From NCBI GenBank assembly GCA_027569505.1, contig JAPDFF010000090.1, positions 1 to 64,000 on the forward strand: a stretch of 64,000 bases of DNA, read 5' to 3'. Made by a program: the position numbers and the translations under genes. This DNA comes from Chloridium humicola. Lineage: Eukaryota > Ascomycota > Sordariomycetes > Chaetosphaeriales > Chaetosphaeriaceae. Shown in pieces: positions 9,695 through 20,522 of this stretch (positions are counted from its first letter, which is position 1; the number at the start of each line of letters is the position of its first letter). The notes under the pieces were generated by a model. The model made no database searches. It was not told the DNA's origin and was given only the letters and a program-made list of their open reading frames with translations.

Positions 9695-10684
9695 CTAGAC
9701 AGCTTGATTTGGACGACCCAACAAGGGCTCCCTCTCAGGTTGCGTCTCAGCCGCCGATTCCGCCGTGCTTGTGGCTTCGCGGCGGCGAGCGACGAGCCAA
9801 AGGAGAAGTCCCTGACCAGCAGCGAATATACCATCGTTGAACGTAAACCAGCCAACCAAACGGTACCAAATTGTTGCACCCCGCCATACCGACCAGTATT
9901 TCTCCCAGGCTGGGAACGGAAGCCGTGCAAGCCATGAGACGGCGACAAGGCCAAACACGACGGCCTGCAAGCCGAGGCCGACTCTGCTGAGCGGAGGATT
10001 TGATCCAGGGGGAAGCGCGAGGAGTTTTCGAACTTGAAGAACGACCGCGGTGATGCACAGGATATTGATGACGGGGACGGCAAAGACCATGTGTAAGCCG
10101 AGAAAGATTGGCGGGCCCCAGATGTCATCGTCCTTGCTCGGGTTGCTGTTGATGTAGAGTACCTCGGGGATGACCGAAATCAGGAGGTAGGCTATATAGA
10201 TGGCGAGAAGGGAGAGGCGGCGGCCGAGGTGGCCTGGGAGAAGGCTCAAGGTCAAGATGAAGCTGTGAGATGACGATGATGGGATCCGTCAGTTGCGGAC
10301 CGCAATGTGAGCAGAACGGGGTGCACTTACACCGCAAGCCACATGACCCAAACCACGGCAGCATGGCCGAAGTTGATCCAGTCACCCTGACTCAGAGGGT
10401 CGTGGACAACAGTGTCGTCCCCATCACCGGGCGGGGCTACGATGAGGGTCAAGGCGAACAAAAATGTGAATTGCTCTGTTGCGCTGATCAAGTTGAAGAG
10501 AACAGAAGAAGGGGAGATTCCCGATCTGTCGCGGCGCACCAGACGGAGCGCCAACTGCGGCAGGAAGGACACCAGGCTCGCCGCCAGGAGGAGACTGCGT
10601 CAGCAGGTCAGATCTGAGCTGAGATAAGGGGGACAGGGAGGTGACACACATCCGGCACCAGTCGGGCAGCTCGGGAAAGGCCAT
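9695..10684 (-). CDS. PQ-loop repeat membrane protein, three exons
   Basis: Exons are 10684-10650, 10594-10331 and 10262-9695, joined by GTGTGT/ACGCAG and GTAAGT/CACAG introns, giving 288 residues. The start MAFPELPDWCR lies just before the first membrane helix. Helix 1 contains SFLPQL, the proline-glutamine pair of a PQ-loop. Hydrophobic segments follow (FNLISATEQFTFLFALTLIV, GHAAVVWVMWLAV, LLAIYIAYLLISVIPEVLYI and others), consistent with about seven helices. A charged C-terminal tail contains a REPLLG dileucine-like motif of the type often seen on vacuolar/lysosomal proteins. Family members include lysosomal or vacuolar cystine and cationic amino acid exporters; the substrate here is unknown. 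It converges with the upstream gene, only 10 bp from its stop. Confidence 0.75.
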
Positions 10685-11464
10685 CTCGGTGAAATTGGCC
10701 ACGAGGTGTTAGCCACGGGATATCTGATGGATCTTGGGCGGTCAAGGTGGGAAAGCACCTCAGGCTGCTCGTCGCGGACTTGCGGGAGCTTGAAAGAGAA
10801 GCGAGGATTCGGTCCGAGGTCGGGGGCAGCACAAGCTTGCAGTGTGCACTTGTGTAACCGGGGTTGTAAAAATTTCAAGCGCTTGCTGTGTGGATCGACA
10901 GAGAAGGACCTTTTGTGATGCCTTTTCGTGGTGTAGAGGTCATCATCTTATGATCTTGAAGGTTGTAATTGTCGAAGCGGGGGTTCGTGGGGCCGCGGGC
11001 TGCCGGCGCATCACCCGCCCGCCGTGGGAACCCAACAAGCGCCATCGCCCCTTTCGTTCCAACCGCCGGATCGAACCGTTCGGCGGCCAGACGCAAGTTG
11101 GCGACCACCGAGGATGCCGCGTTCCCGTTCTTGGCGTTGGCTATCGTGGAGCCCGCCGTCAACCTTGTCATGGGGGAGATCGGGACTCGGGACTGAATCC
11201 GGATTCCGGGGAGCATTCACTTTCTTGAACTTTATAGGAATTTGTGTCTTTACTAAGCGGGCAAGCTGAGTTGAATTAACTTGCCATATGGAACATCCCC
11301 CCAATGCGCTGCCCTCGTCACAATGGAACATAAATCCCTATTACCTAGGTACTTGCGTAGCTTGGGTGCCGGATTTCGGATCATGCCCCCCCCATTGGGA
11401 CACGAACCCACCGTCAACCTCGGTGGCAAAATGTATGCACCCTGATGTGATCAGGGACTTTGAA
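10685..11464. other. Intergenic region between the PQ-loop gene and tRNA-Arg
   Basis: Contains short frames on both strands without motifs. It should include the promoter of the PQ-loop gene that reads leftward from 10684. No other supported feature. Confidence 0.4.
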
Positions 11465-11573
11465 CGATCCACCCAGGGGTCGAACCTGGAACCTCCTGAT
11501 TACTTGAGCTCTCAAGATCTGGTGATCTTTTGATGAGTCGTAGTCAGACGCTCTGCCATTGAGCCAGCGGACC
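11465..11573 (-). tRNA. tRNA-Arg (anticodon ACG) with a 37-nt intron
   Basis: Read on the minus strand, GGTCCGC pairs with GTGGATC as a seven-base acceptor stem with two G-U pairs. The D stem is GCTC/GAGC, the anticodon stem TCTGA/TCAGG, and the T stem CCAGG/CCTGG around a TTCGACC loop. The anticodon loop reads C-T-A-C-G-A, giving ACG, followed by an intron of about 37 nt inserted after position 37, the canonical place for nuclear tRNA introns, then A38. The discriminator base is G. The mature length without intron is about 72 nt. Confidence 0.9.
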
Positions 11574-12277
11574 TTGTTGGATTCATGAACAAAGCTTGGG
11601 ATGAAGAGTTTGCTAGAGGTGGAGCTTAGGGGCTCAGGGGGTCAGGGGTTGGGAGTTTGGATCAGGGGTGCCACAATTTCTTCAAATTTCTCAACAGTAC
11701 AGTTCGTTCCAGCAAAACCACGACAAAATGGGGGCAGGTTCGCATAGTTGAGGGGATCTTTCTCTGACATCTATCTTTAAGGTATTATGAAGTATGGGCC
11801 TGAGACGAGTCACCGGGGAAAATGTGTGCTAGACGAGGAAGACGACCAACTTTCTAGACGCGCTTCCGAGGATCGAGACCCAATTAACTACTTCTCTGGT
11901 TCTCTTCTAGTCCAAGAACCCAAGTTCTTCGAAACCAGAAGGTGCTACCTCGTCTCGTCGGGTTTGTTTTACGATGTTGTCCCAAGGTCAACTTGCCAAC
12001 TCGGAAGGAAGAAAATTACTAGTAGAACGTGACATGGGTTGGTTGAACAGTTTGATGATCTCACCAGAACTTTGCAACGATTAAGCCAAAGGCCCAAAAT
12101 CTCAAACTATGAGCGAGTAACTTGAGCCAGGAGCTCTTGAACGGCATCTTGACTCTAGAGAGCCACAAATGCCGAGATATGCCATGAGCTTAAATGTTTG
12201 CTTAATACTAGACGCAATGATTGCTCACCCCAGTCATTGAGGCCAAGAAACAAAGCGTTTTTTTGGCTCCTTTATCT

Positions 12278-12476
12278 GTCGCACCACTGCGCGGGGAATG
12301 AAGCAATTGATTCAGCACCAAATATCACCACCAGGATGAAACTCAAAGAGTTGTTCAGCTGTTTTCTGATGTTGTTCGTTGATTCTAGGAAAGAATCTCT
12401 CTGGCTGGGCCACGCAGATAGAAGAGGGGTAGATATGCGCTAACCCAGGTGGCTTGTTGCCCCCTGCGGCTCGACA
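12278..12476 (-). repeat. Dispersed repeat, copy 1
   Basis: The reverse complement of this stretch closely matches 44340-44542 and 55106-55268. The most conserved core is about 60 bp, centred on TGATATTTGGTGCTGAATC and continuing to TTCATTCCCCGCGCA. This copy and the one at 44340 share a longer flank (GCATATCTACCCCTC), whereas the 55106 copy shares the TCTATCTGCGTGGCCCAGCC stretch. Outer boundaries differ between copies. It does not encode a recognisable protein, so it is probably a non-autonomous transposon remnant or solo terminal repeat. Confidence 0.85.
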
Positions 12477-12892
12477 TTATCTGCTTTGTTTGTAACACTC
12501 TTCATCTGAAGTAGCAAATCTGGTTGCGTCATGAAAAACCGTCTGAACCTTTCGCTTTGTCACCTACTTTGCTTTCTATTTCCAAGACCCGGTGAACAAT
12601 TCACCTGTAAGTAAACTTTCTGCATCCTGGACGCCATCCTAACATAGTTAATGGGTCGCGTGACTGGCTACAGCTATCAACGCGGAATCTTTATCACTTC
12701 CATTAGTGTCCTCGCCGCGCTAGTGAACAAAGCACTAAGTTTAGCTGCTCCTGGTCACCCGCGTTGAGGTTCGGACGACTTCCCAGCTAACCATATAACA
12801 ATACCCAACAAATCAGGCTAGTTAGGGCCTCAAAGATATCGTCAGAAAGTTTGACATTTGTGATGGAGTCGCTCATGCTTGTTGGGAAGGCC

Positions 12893-13115
12893 GTGATTGC
12901 TTCTACAACATCATCAGAACTAAACTAGACCGCATGAGGGGGACAAAGTGGGTTATACATGGCCATCCCAAGAACCACACTCGTATGACAGACGCTCGTG
13001 ATTGCTTTTGCAGCATCATCGGAACTATCACAATCCGCCCGGGGGACTATTTAAGGACGAAGTGGTTTCTATACAGTCATCTCAAGAACAACCTTTCGTG
13101 ATGAACGCTCGTGAT
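12893..13115 (+). repeat. Diverged tandem duplication, unit about 106-111 bp
   Basis: Two successive units begin with CGTGATTGCTT at about 12893 and 12999, and a third unit start (CTCGTGATTTCC) appears at about 13109. Shared blocks in the same order are CATCATC-GAACTA, GGGGGAC, AAGTGG, CATC-CAAGAAC and the closing GACGCT/AACGCT. The surrounding 11.6-13.5 kb holds no supported gene apart from repeat copy 1; it precedes the ankyrin gene. Confidence 0.6.
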
Positions 13116-13553
13116 TTCCGTCCAAAGGCTTCTACACCTGATAGTGATGATTAGGGATGAACAGCTATGGTGGTCAAAATATAGAGACCCTCTCCCCGAC
13201 CGGGTCACTGTCCCTCCCTCTTCAGTTCTTCAGGTCTTCCAGCAACCAGAAATTTGGTCTTTGACACATCTATCTACAGGCTTCAATGCTATAGCATCAA
13301 AGTCCTTGCATCGGTTCAAGCATACCAACTTAGTACGGTATCATTGCTTGCCATATATTACACACGGCTACATCTCTCTCGCCCAGGACCTATATACTTC
13401 TCAACCTTTTCCCTTATTCTCCAGCTCTCGCTTCTAAATATCCTTTTGCTTGGCACATTTCTCAACCCCTATCTTTCATATTCATCCAGGAGATTGTCCT
13501 TCTCCGAGGTTCTCTGATCCGCCACAAAACGCACAACGGCGCCGATCCATACA

Positions 13554-14468
13554 ATGCCCATCCTCCTCACCACCGACCAGGCTTCTCCCATCATCACCGC
13601 TAGCCGGCGCGGTGACATCGAGGGACTGTCAAGGAGAATTGCCAACCTCGCCGAAGACTTGAGCACCATCAAGGGTGAAATCGTCTTGGGTGCACGGGAT
13701 GAAAACGGAAACACCATCCTGCATGCGGCGTCAGAGTTCGGACACACAGGTATGGGACAAAAGGTCTGCGCAAAATCAGATTACATTCTCTAACATTTTA
13801 CAGGTGTCCTCCACTGGACGCTGAGCACGGAAAACTTTCCTCTGCAACCAGGCCTCCGCGCCACATTTATCGGCGTCAAGAACGCGCTTGGCGACACAGC
13901 CCTTCACACCGCCGCGAGGCACAACCGGGCAATATTCCTCGCTGCTTTGCTCGCCGCGGGCGCATACCCGTCAATTCACAACGGCTTTGGGTTTACCGCC
14001 CTCCACTACGCGGTCCAAAACAACAACCAAGGGGTCACGGCAATTCTTCTCGCCCACGGCGCGTCCCCACGCGTCCGCGCCCGGTCCGGGGACACGCCCC
14101 TGCACCTCGCCACGCGCAACCAAAACTTGAGAATCTCAGAGAGACTCCTGCGCAGAGCCGCACCAACGGACTGGTGCAATGCTGCGGGCGACGCCCCACT
14201 CCACGTCGCGGTCAGGACGGGAAACTGGCCTCTAATCCTTCAGCTCCTCAACTTTGGAGCCCCCATCAACCAGAACAACAGGGTCAATGGGGACACACCC
14301 CTCCACACCGCGGTACGCGCATGGCAGGTGGATGTGTTGGAGCGATTCCTTCACATGGAGGCCAACTGGCGGGACCGCAACGCCAACGGGCTCACGCCAT
14401 ACGAGCTAGCGAGGTTGAAGGGGTGGGAGGACGTGCAGGCGGTGTTCTTAAACTTTGGGAGGTGGTAA
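13554..14468 (+). CDS. Ankyrin-repeat protein, 286 residues, two exons
   Basis: Exon 1 is 13554-13749 and exon 2 is 13804-14468, joined by a GTATGG to TACAG intron in phase 1. The translation shows about six ankyrin units, recognisable by the TxLHxA core: NTILHAASEFGHTG, DTALHTAARHNRA, FTALHYAVQNNNQG, DTPLHLATRNQN, DAPLHVAVRTGN, DTPLHTAVRAWQ, and a final LTPYELARLKGW capping unit. There is no signal peptide, membrane segment or other domain, so it is a stand-alone repeat scaffold. Such proteins bind other proteins; the partner cannot be inferred. Confidence 0.85.
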
Positions 14469-15044
14469 AGGCAGATGGAAGAGCCGGGGTTTATTTTTTG
14501 GAGAACAAAGGGAGATAATTTTGGAGACAGGGGATTTTGCGTAGGATCTAGAAGGGGTGTCAGGATCGGATGGAGCGAGAGGGAGAGAAGTCATGGAAAC
14601 GCCAGGCCCGTTTGCAAAATGGAACACAATTGGTATCATTAGCGTCGAAAGCCATTGTGTCAAAGGATCTTTGACATTTGTGATGCTCCTCATCAAAGCG
14701 ACAACAGCTTTGGTTTGTTGACTTTAACCCCTGAGTCGAGGTAAACAATAGGGGGGATTTCGGGGGTAAAATACAGGGTTAGGGTTCCCACCACTGGGAA
14801 TATCCTGCAATGTCCGTTTCTCGTCTCTGATTCTGCGAAAGCGTCTGAGAAATGCGGGGGAAGCAGGATTGCACATTGGGAAGAGCAGGCTCGCACGCCA
14901 TTTTGGCGTTGTTTGACGAAATTCGCAAGAGCCAAGGAAGGAGTTGCCCACCACACCCTCTTTCGGGCCTTTCCCCTCAGACCGTGATCCTGCCACCTCC
15001 CTGTCTGTCGCTTTTCAAGAACCTTTCTTTGGACCAGAAATCCG
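14469..15044. other. Intergenic region between convergent genes
   Basis: About 575 bp between the ankyrin gene and the 3' end of the MFS transporter. Only short frames without motifs are seen; it probably holds both 3' ends. Confidence 0.4.
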
Positions 15045-17044
15045 CTAATGCCTGCTTACAGTTTTCCCATCTCCATTTTCTTCCTCAGCGGTTTCTTGCT
15101 TACACTTCCTCTGCAAAGATCCAGTTCTTTGGGCGAACGAGAATAGGAATGCCAGCAACGCAAACGAACTCGACGCGGCAAATGCTATCCTAAGCGCGTC
15201 GCAATACAACGCCCGAACAGCGGCTTGAAGCGGTGAGGGCAGTTCGTTGAGTGCGAAGAGCGACTGTCGCAGTTTCTCGATCAGCTACCCAGCAGTTAGC
15301 AACAACGGATCGAAGACATGCGAACTCTCGGCAAGGGGCGCCCACCTCTTCAGTGGCCGCGTCCCCCAATGCCTCCGGCAGCCGTGCCAGCAGGACATTT
15401 TGGACGATGGCCGAAGTCACCGTGACACCATAGATGGTGCCCATGGACCGGATCAAATACACCGTTGATGTCGCAACGGCTTGCTCTGTCGGAAGGTTAG
15501 TTTCCCTCTCCTACGCTGATCTTGGGGTACATTACCTCTATGCCCAAACAGTGAGACAAAGCTAAAGAGAACGCTCGGATTTGTTAGGCCAAGTCCGAGG
15601 TTCGCCGGCAATAGATACACGAATTCTTTCCATCTGCTTCCCGTCGTCCCCATCGTCAAGGCTAGCAGATTACCCAGAAGCATTGTCGCCGTGCCTAAGC
15701 GAACATTGAGACACAATGGATGCCCGCGAGTCATCAGCGATCCTGCGATAACACCACCGATTGGAGTTGCAAGAGCCGGCAGCATCAGTCGCAATCCAGC
15801 GGCAGATGGAGAGTCGCCACGGACGGCCTGAAAATACAGCGGAACCATGAACATGTACTAGGCAGCGAGATCAGCAAGCCTCTTATAAAGGGACAGGTGC
15901 CACTCACCGCATAGGCTGCCATTCCAGAACAGATATTCGTCAGTTGGACGGCCGTTGGCTGCCAACCCTGCAACATCCGCAGCGGAATCATTGGTATCGC
16001 TTTAGTTGTCGCCTCGATCTCGACGAACGCGAGCAGAAGGACCACACTTCCCACCAGCGAGCCGATCACAATTGCGCTGTCCCAGGGAAAGTCGTTGCCC
16101 CCCAAGCTCAACCCCAACAGTTGCGCAACCAGTCCGAGTACCAGCACGACAGCCCCCAAGAGATCTAGACGTCCCATAGCAGACCGGAAAGGATGCTTCG
16201 GATCCACTGTTAGGACCAAGCATGGCGGATTCTCAACCACAAAGTAGCCCACAACAAGAGCCAAGACTGACACTGGGACTTGAAGCAGAAAGCACCACCT
16301 CCATCCGATGCTCTCCGCAATCACCCCGCCGAGTGAGGCTCCGAGTACCGCGCCAAATCCGACGAGGATGTTCTGCATGGCTTGATACATGCCCCTCTGC
16401 TTGAAAGGGATCATATCGGAGTTGATCACGGTTGCTGCAGAAACCTTTCAGCAAAAGATGGCAGCGAAAAGAAAAGGAATGAGAAACGCACCCATCGTGA
16501 TAAGTCCACCACCGCCGAAACCTGTCACCGCCCTCATCACATCGAGCATCAACATGCTGTCGGCCACGGAGCAGCCAAAGCATCCAATCATGAACGTCAC
16601 GGTCGAGATGAAGAAGCATACCCGCCGCCCGAACATGTCAGAGAACCGGCCATACAGCGGTTGGAATGCCGTGCTAGTGATCAAGTACGACGTGGTCAGC
16701 CATGCCGCGTTGTTGGCGGCGTTGAAGTCGGAGCTGATGGCGGCGTAGGTGGAGGCAGTGATGGTGCCGTCGAAGCCGGACAGGAACACGTTGGCCCAGA
16801 GGGCTGTCGAGTGACACCTGGTCAGTAAGCCAACGGTAAAACTTCTCATGTCCCACATACCTGTCTCAATCCACCAGAAGCCTGGTGAAGGTTTCCACGT
16901 CTCTTCGTTTGCTTGCGCAGAGAAAGTCACATACCCTGCGGTTTTCGTCTGAGATTCCAACAGCGGTGTTTCCTCGTCTATCTTTTGGGCTGAGACCACG
17001 ATACAGCCGCTCTTTGCTGTCGAGGTTGAGTCTTCGTCGGGCAT
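15045..17044 (-). CDS. MFS transporter, DHA2 (14-helix) type, six exons
   Basis: Exons: 17044-16861, 16803-16492, 16434-15908, 15857-15536, 15485-15346 and 15284-15045, giving 574 residues. The hydrophilic N-terminus (EETPLLES) precedes helix 1 (LWANVFLSGFDGTITAST). The MFS signature in loop 2-3 is GRFSDMFGRRVCF. FGGGGLITM and SLGGVIAESIGWRWCF are typical of drug:proton antiporter-2 proteins and vacuolar basic amino acid transporters (VBA family). The last exon carries the two C-terminal helices and a basic tail. Each junction restores the frame with standard donor and acceptor sites. The substrate is unknown. It lies about 10 kb from the biosynthetic cluster with unrelated genes between, so a link to it is unproven. 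An upstream in-frame ATG at 17131 is possible. Confidence 0.88.
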
Positions 17045-18544
17045 ATTGTTGCGATTGAATTCGCAAGAGCGTGATGTCCAAGTCGTCGGATTTGGTTTGG
17101 TCTTTTCTTTCTGGTGGACTTTCCGCCACATCGAATGGGCCTGGTGGAAACAAGTACACACGAGTGACAGACCTTGTTAAGGAGGGGAAGACGGGCGTTG
17201 TCCGCCATCGGATAAGCTGGGTTACTTTGAACCACGAAAGAGGTAAGCCGCCATGTCCAGACTCCCCTCACCCGCAGGAGAGGATGCATGCAAGATGCGG
17301 AGATCGCCCGAGATCATTCTTATCCCACTCCCAGCCGGCAGAAGGGAAAGCATCCGCGACCAGGTCATTGATGTCGGCATCTCTGTGGAGGGTTTCAACT
17401 CCAACGCCCGATTTTCCTTCTCTTCGCCCGGGACTGGCCAGCTGCAGCAACCATTCTCATCGCCATTCGTCTTCAATGTTTCCCACTAATTACCCCAATG
17501 CTCGGGAGGGGTTCAGCTTGGCCCCAAGCCTTCCAACCCCTGTTTTGCCCCGTCGCCTTATCGGCGCCCCGCGTGATGCCTTTGCAGGTCTCGGGTCTTT
17601 GCTTCAAGGGGGGCGGACCAGGGCTCAATGGCTGAAGAAAACAGTGCTCTCAGCTCTAACCAGAATCGTCGAGGCGTCGACCATTGTTTGGGGCTTTGGG
17701 TCCTCAAGAAACGCGCCTCCACGGCGAACATCTCTCGTTTCCTGTGCTTCTGTTCTTCGTTGTTGGCTCGACCGCGTCCGAGACACTTCCCTCAGCTCGC
17801 CCCAATGCACTCCCCGATTGGCCGAGGTCGCGATGCTGATGCGCATTAGCCCAAGCCACAGGCGAAGCGGATCCTTGATCTCCCCAGACCCCGCATCTCA
17901 GCCTCCCACCTGACCCCCATTCTCCCAGGCTTGGTGTGCTTGGTGGGCTGTTTTTTGTGTCACTTGAGCATTCAGAGCACCCTCCATAAACCTCCTCTCG
18001 AGCATCCTCTCTTCAGACTTGAGCGGTTGCACGCCAGAGGCACAGTCTCACGTCTGGTCTCTCAGGCTGTCTTCTCACCAACCCCGGACCGGACCCTGAA
18101 GCATGCGGGGAGACGAGCCGAATATAACCCCACACTCCGGCGCGGACCGCCTTCCTGCAGCAGCCCAATCAGAGTCTGAGGGGTTACATAAGGATACCAT
18201 CAAGGTGCCAGGCATGTGCCCGCTCACGTGTGTTGGGGTTGCGGGAGAGTTCCATCGCTGGAGGGTCGGATAAGAAGGTTGTTTCAACTCAGGCGGGATG
18301 AGATTTTGAACCTGCGGTCTAGACCAGGCGGTCTGCGGTCGTCGGAGTCAGGCAGGGTTACATTCGGGGTTGAGGCTGAAGGGCTCCGAGAATGGAGGGT
18401 CGGGAACCTGCCGGCTCAAGCCTTGAAGTTTCTGTACTGGTGCCGAGAGACTCATTGGAAAGATGGTGGTGAAAAGGAAGGGAAAGGAGATATCTCTAGG
18501 ACTCCCCAAACTTAGGGGCCAAGGCCCACCGATACCCCGAGTCC
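17045..18544. other. About 1.5 kb without a supported gene
   Basis: Long overlapping frames occur on both strands, including one of 280 codons on the plus strand at 17071-17913. They lack motifs, have an arginine/serine-rich composition and look like chance frames in GC-rich DNA. The left end should hold the transporter promoter. Confidence 0.4.
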
Positions 18545-18811
18545 TTATTCCCCCTCCTTGGCCTCAGCAGCAGTGCTCTCAGCAGTGTCAGCCTTGACCT
18601 CCGCTGCCGGTCCCCTCGAGATGCGGTAGACTGCGGTGCCCTGGCCTTCTTTGAGCAGGTGTTTAGGGCAGTAGTTGCGCATCTTCTTGTCCTTGGTGGT
18701 GGTGAGGGCGCATTGCAGGTTGACCTCCATGTCGTAGAGGCGCTCGCACTGGTCGAACTCGCCCTTTTGGCGGCAGCCGCAGTCGTAGTGGAGGTAGGTC
18801 TGGGTGCACAT
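18545..18811 (-). CDS. Small Cys-rich conserved fungal protein, 88 residues
   Basis: A single-exon frame from ATG 18811. The N-terminal half has spaced cysteines: MCTQTYLHYDCGC, then QCERLYD, LQC and NYCPKHLL. The C-terminal half is an Ala/Glu-rich tail. Short fungal proteins with this Cys pattern (a C-x-C pair, a QC pair and a final YCPKH) recur in ascomycetes, and the pattern would suit a metal-bound or disulfide-stabilised fold. There is no secretion signal, which favours metal binding over disulfides. Function unknown. Confidence 0.65.
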   Translation of the reverse strand: MCTQTYLHYDCGCRQKGEFDQCERLYDMEVNLQCALTTTKDKKMRNYCPKHLLKEGQGTAVYRISRGPAAEVKADTAESTAAEAKEGE

Positions 18812-19366
18812 TTTGGATGGCGGCGAAACCCTAAATATGGAGTACTGTGACTTGAGCCGGGACGGTCAGAAGTCAGAACCTGAAGTCGACAACTTCGCAA
18901 GACGCCGCAAGACGCCGCAAGACTCAGCAGTCTCGGCTGCACTCTGAGCTCAATTGCTGATTGAAAGTTAGACTTGATAGGTGCTTCGATCACACTCTAG
19001 TCCTTATGTCTCACCTGCTGCAAGATCTGGCTGACAGTTACATCTAAAACCAAGACACGTTGTTCGAGAAGAGAGGAAATGCTCACCCTCCTCAGGGTTC
19101 CGTGGCAGCCTTGAGGCTTGACCCCGCATCTGGTGGGGGCTTTGGACACGATTGGCTGGCAACTGTTTGCCCCACTTCAATTCATCTCATCCCAGGCATT
19201 TCTGAATGTTGCAACGCTGTCTTGTGGTTGGGTGTTGAGCCGTCAAGTTTGTGTTTCAGAACGAATGAACGGAATGAGACAGTGTTGTTTGTCGCAGTGG
19301 CATCGTATTTCACTGCTGTTGGGGATTAGCTGAATCACTTTGGAAGTGAAAAGAGGAAAAAAGAAG

Positions 19367-19455
19367 TCCCCTCGACCGGAATCGAGCCGGTGACCTTTCG
19401 GTATCAATAAATTGCCTTTACAGCCGAACGTGATAGCCAACTACACCACAAGGGG
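19367..19455 (-). tRNA. tRNA-Tyr (anticodon GTA) with a 15-nt intron
   Basis: On the minus strand CCCCTTG pairs with CGAGGGG. The first pair is C1-G72 and the discriminator is A, both diagnostic of eukaryotic tRNA-Tyr. The anticodon stem is TTCGG/CCGAA, and the loop reads C-T-G-T-A-A, then an intron of about 15 nt and the final A. The T arm is CCGG-TTCGATT-like between ACCGG and CCGGT. Eukaryotic tRNA-Tyr genes almost always have an intron at this site. Confidence 0.9.
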
Positions 19456-20522
19456 TTTGCTTGTGGCGACGAGTTCAGAATCGCGGTTTGTGAGAGCTCG
19501 CGTCGCCGTCGCCGTCGCGATGCCGCGCTGCACAATGACGGAGCGCCGGGAGCGCCGGGTGGTGCCAGGGTGTGGTGAGCGCTGTTTGAGGAAGGAACAA
19601 GCCTCGGCAAGGCTTGAACGGACTCCTTCCCGATTCCTGCAGGCTGGGTCAGGCCTTCCTGTCGCCAATCTAATCCAAACCAGGAAGGCGCCCGGAAGGG
19701 AAGGAACAGGGAAACACGGGAAAAAACAATCAGCATGAGACGAACGTGATATGGGACGAATGGCGCAGCCCCAGTGGTTCCCAGTTTCCACGTCCCAACT
19801 GCACGATTTCCATGTTTTATTTTCGGCTGCCGACAGCTTCTCCTCATCGCCAACAGCATGCCAAGGGCTAAGCCCTGTCAACGCCACAAACACCAGCCAC
19901 ACCATGGGCGGCATCCCAAGTCCCAACAACACCGACGACATCTCCGCCCACCGGCGCCGACGAGATAAACATCGGAGCGTCACCGGCGACCGCGCGCCAA
20001 GCACCTTCCAGAAGCCGGATCGTCTTCAACTCTCCAGCGGGGTTGGTGGGGATGAGGCAACGTAGCGGGCCGGACGACATGCCCTTCCGGTCGGGCTCCA
20101 GGTCCCGGAACGGGAAGGTGACGGGAATGATCTGAGCACCGCTGAGCGACACCGCGCTCATCCCAGCGCTGCTCTTCCCGGTTGTGCTGGTTACACGGCG
20201 CAACCACCCGACGACAACCGCAATCACCAGCCCAGGAACCAGGGCCAATGGCACGCTGTGCTGCCCGCTACCCACCGATCCTCTCCCAGGGGCTGTGTTA
20301 CACTGCCAGCTGCCTCTTTGCGATCGGCCTTCCCTCCGACACCTGCCCCTGTCGACAACGTGGAGCGCTGCAGGGAACCGTGAGCCGATCATCGCACACC
20401 GTCGCTGTTGGTTCATAAACACCGGACGTCCGCCGGGATGGAAGCCACGTCTGCATCTGCAAACTCCCAGATTCCAAGGGTAACGTAACCAGTTGACGCT
20501 GCCCTGGTCACAGCCCTCCACA
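19456..20522. other. About 1.1 kb without a supported gene
   Basis: GC-rich DNA with frames of 100-230 codons on both strands that mirror each other and show no family motifs. The right end should contain the promoter of the S28 peptidase gene. Confidence 0.4.

Noticed and set aside
15045..17044. MFS transporter as the export pump of the biosynthetic cluster
   Set aside because: At least four unrelated genes and over 10 kb separate it from the PKS-NRPS; nothing in the sequence ties it to the cluster.
17071..17913. 280-codon plus-strand frame
   Set aside because: Overlaps competing frames on both strands, low-complexity Arg/Ser composition, no motif and no supported introns.
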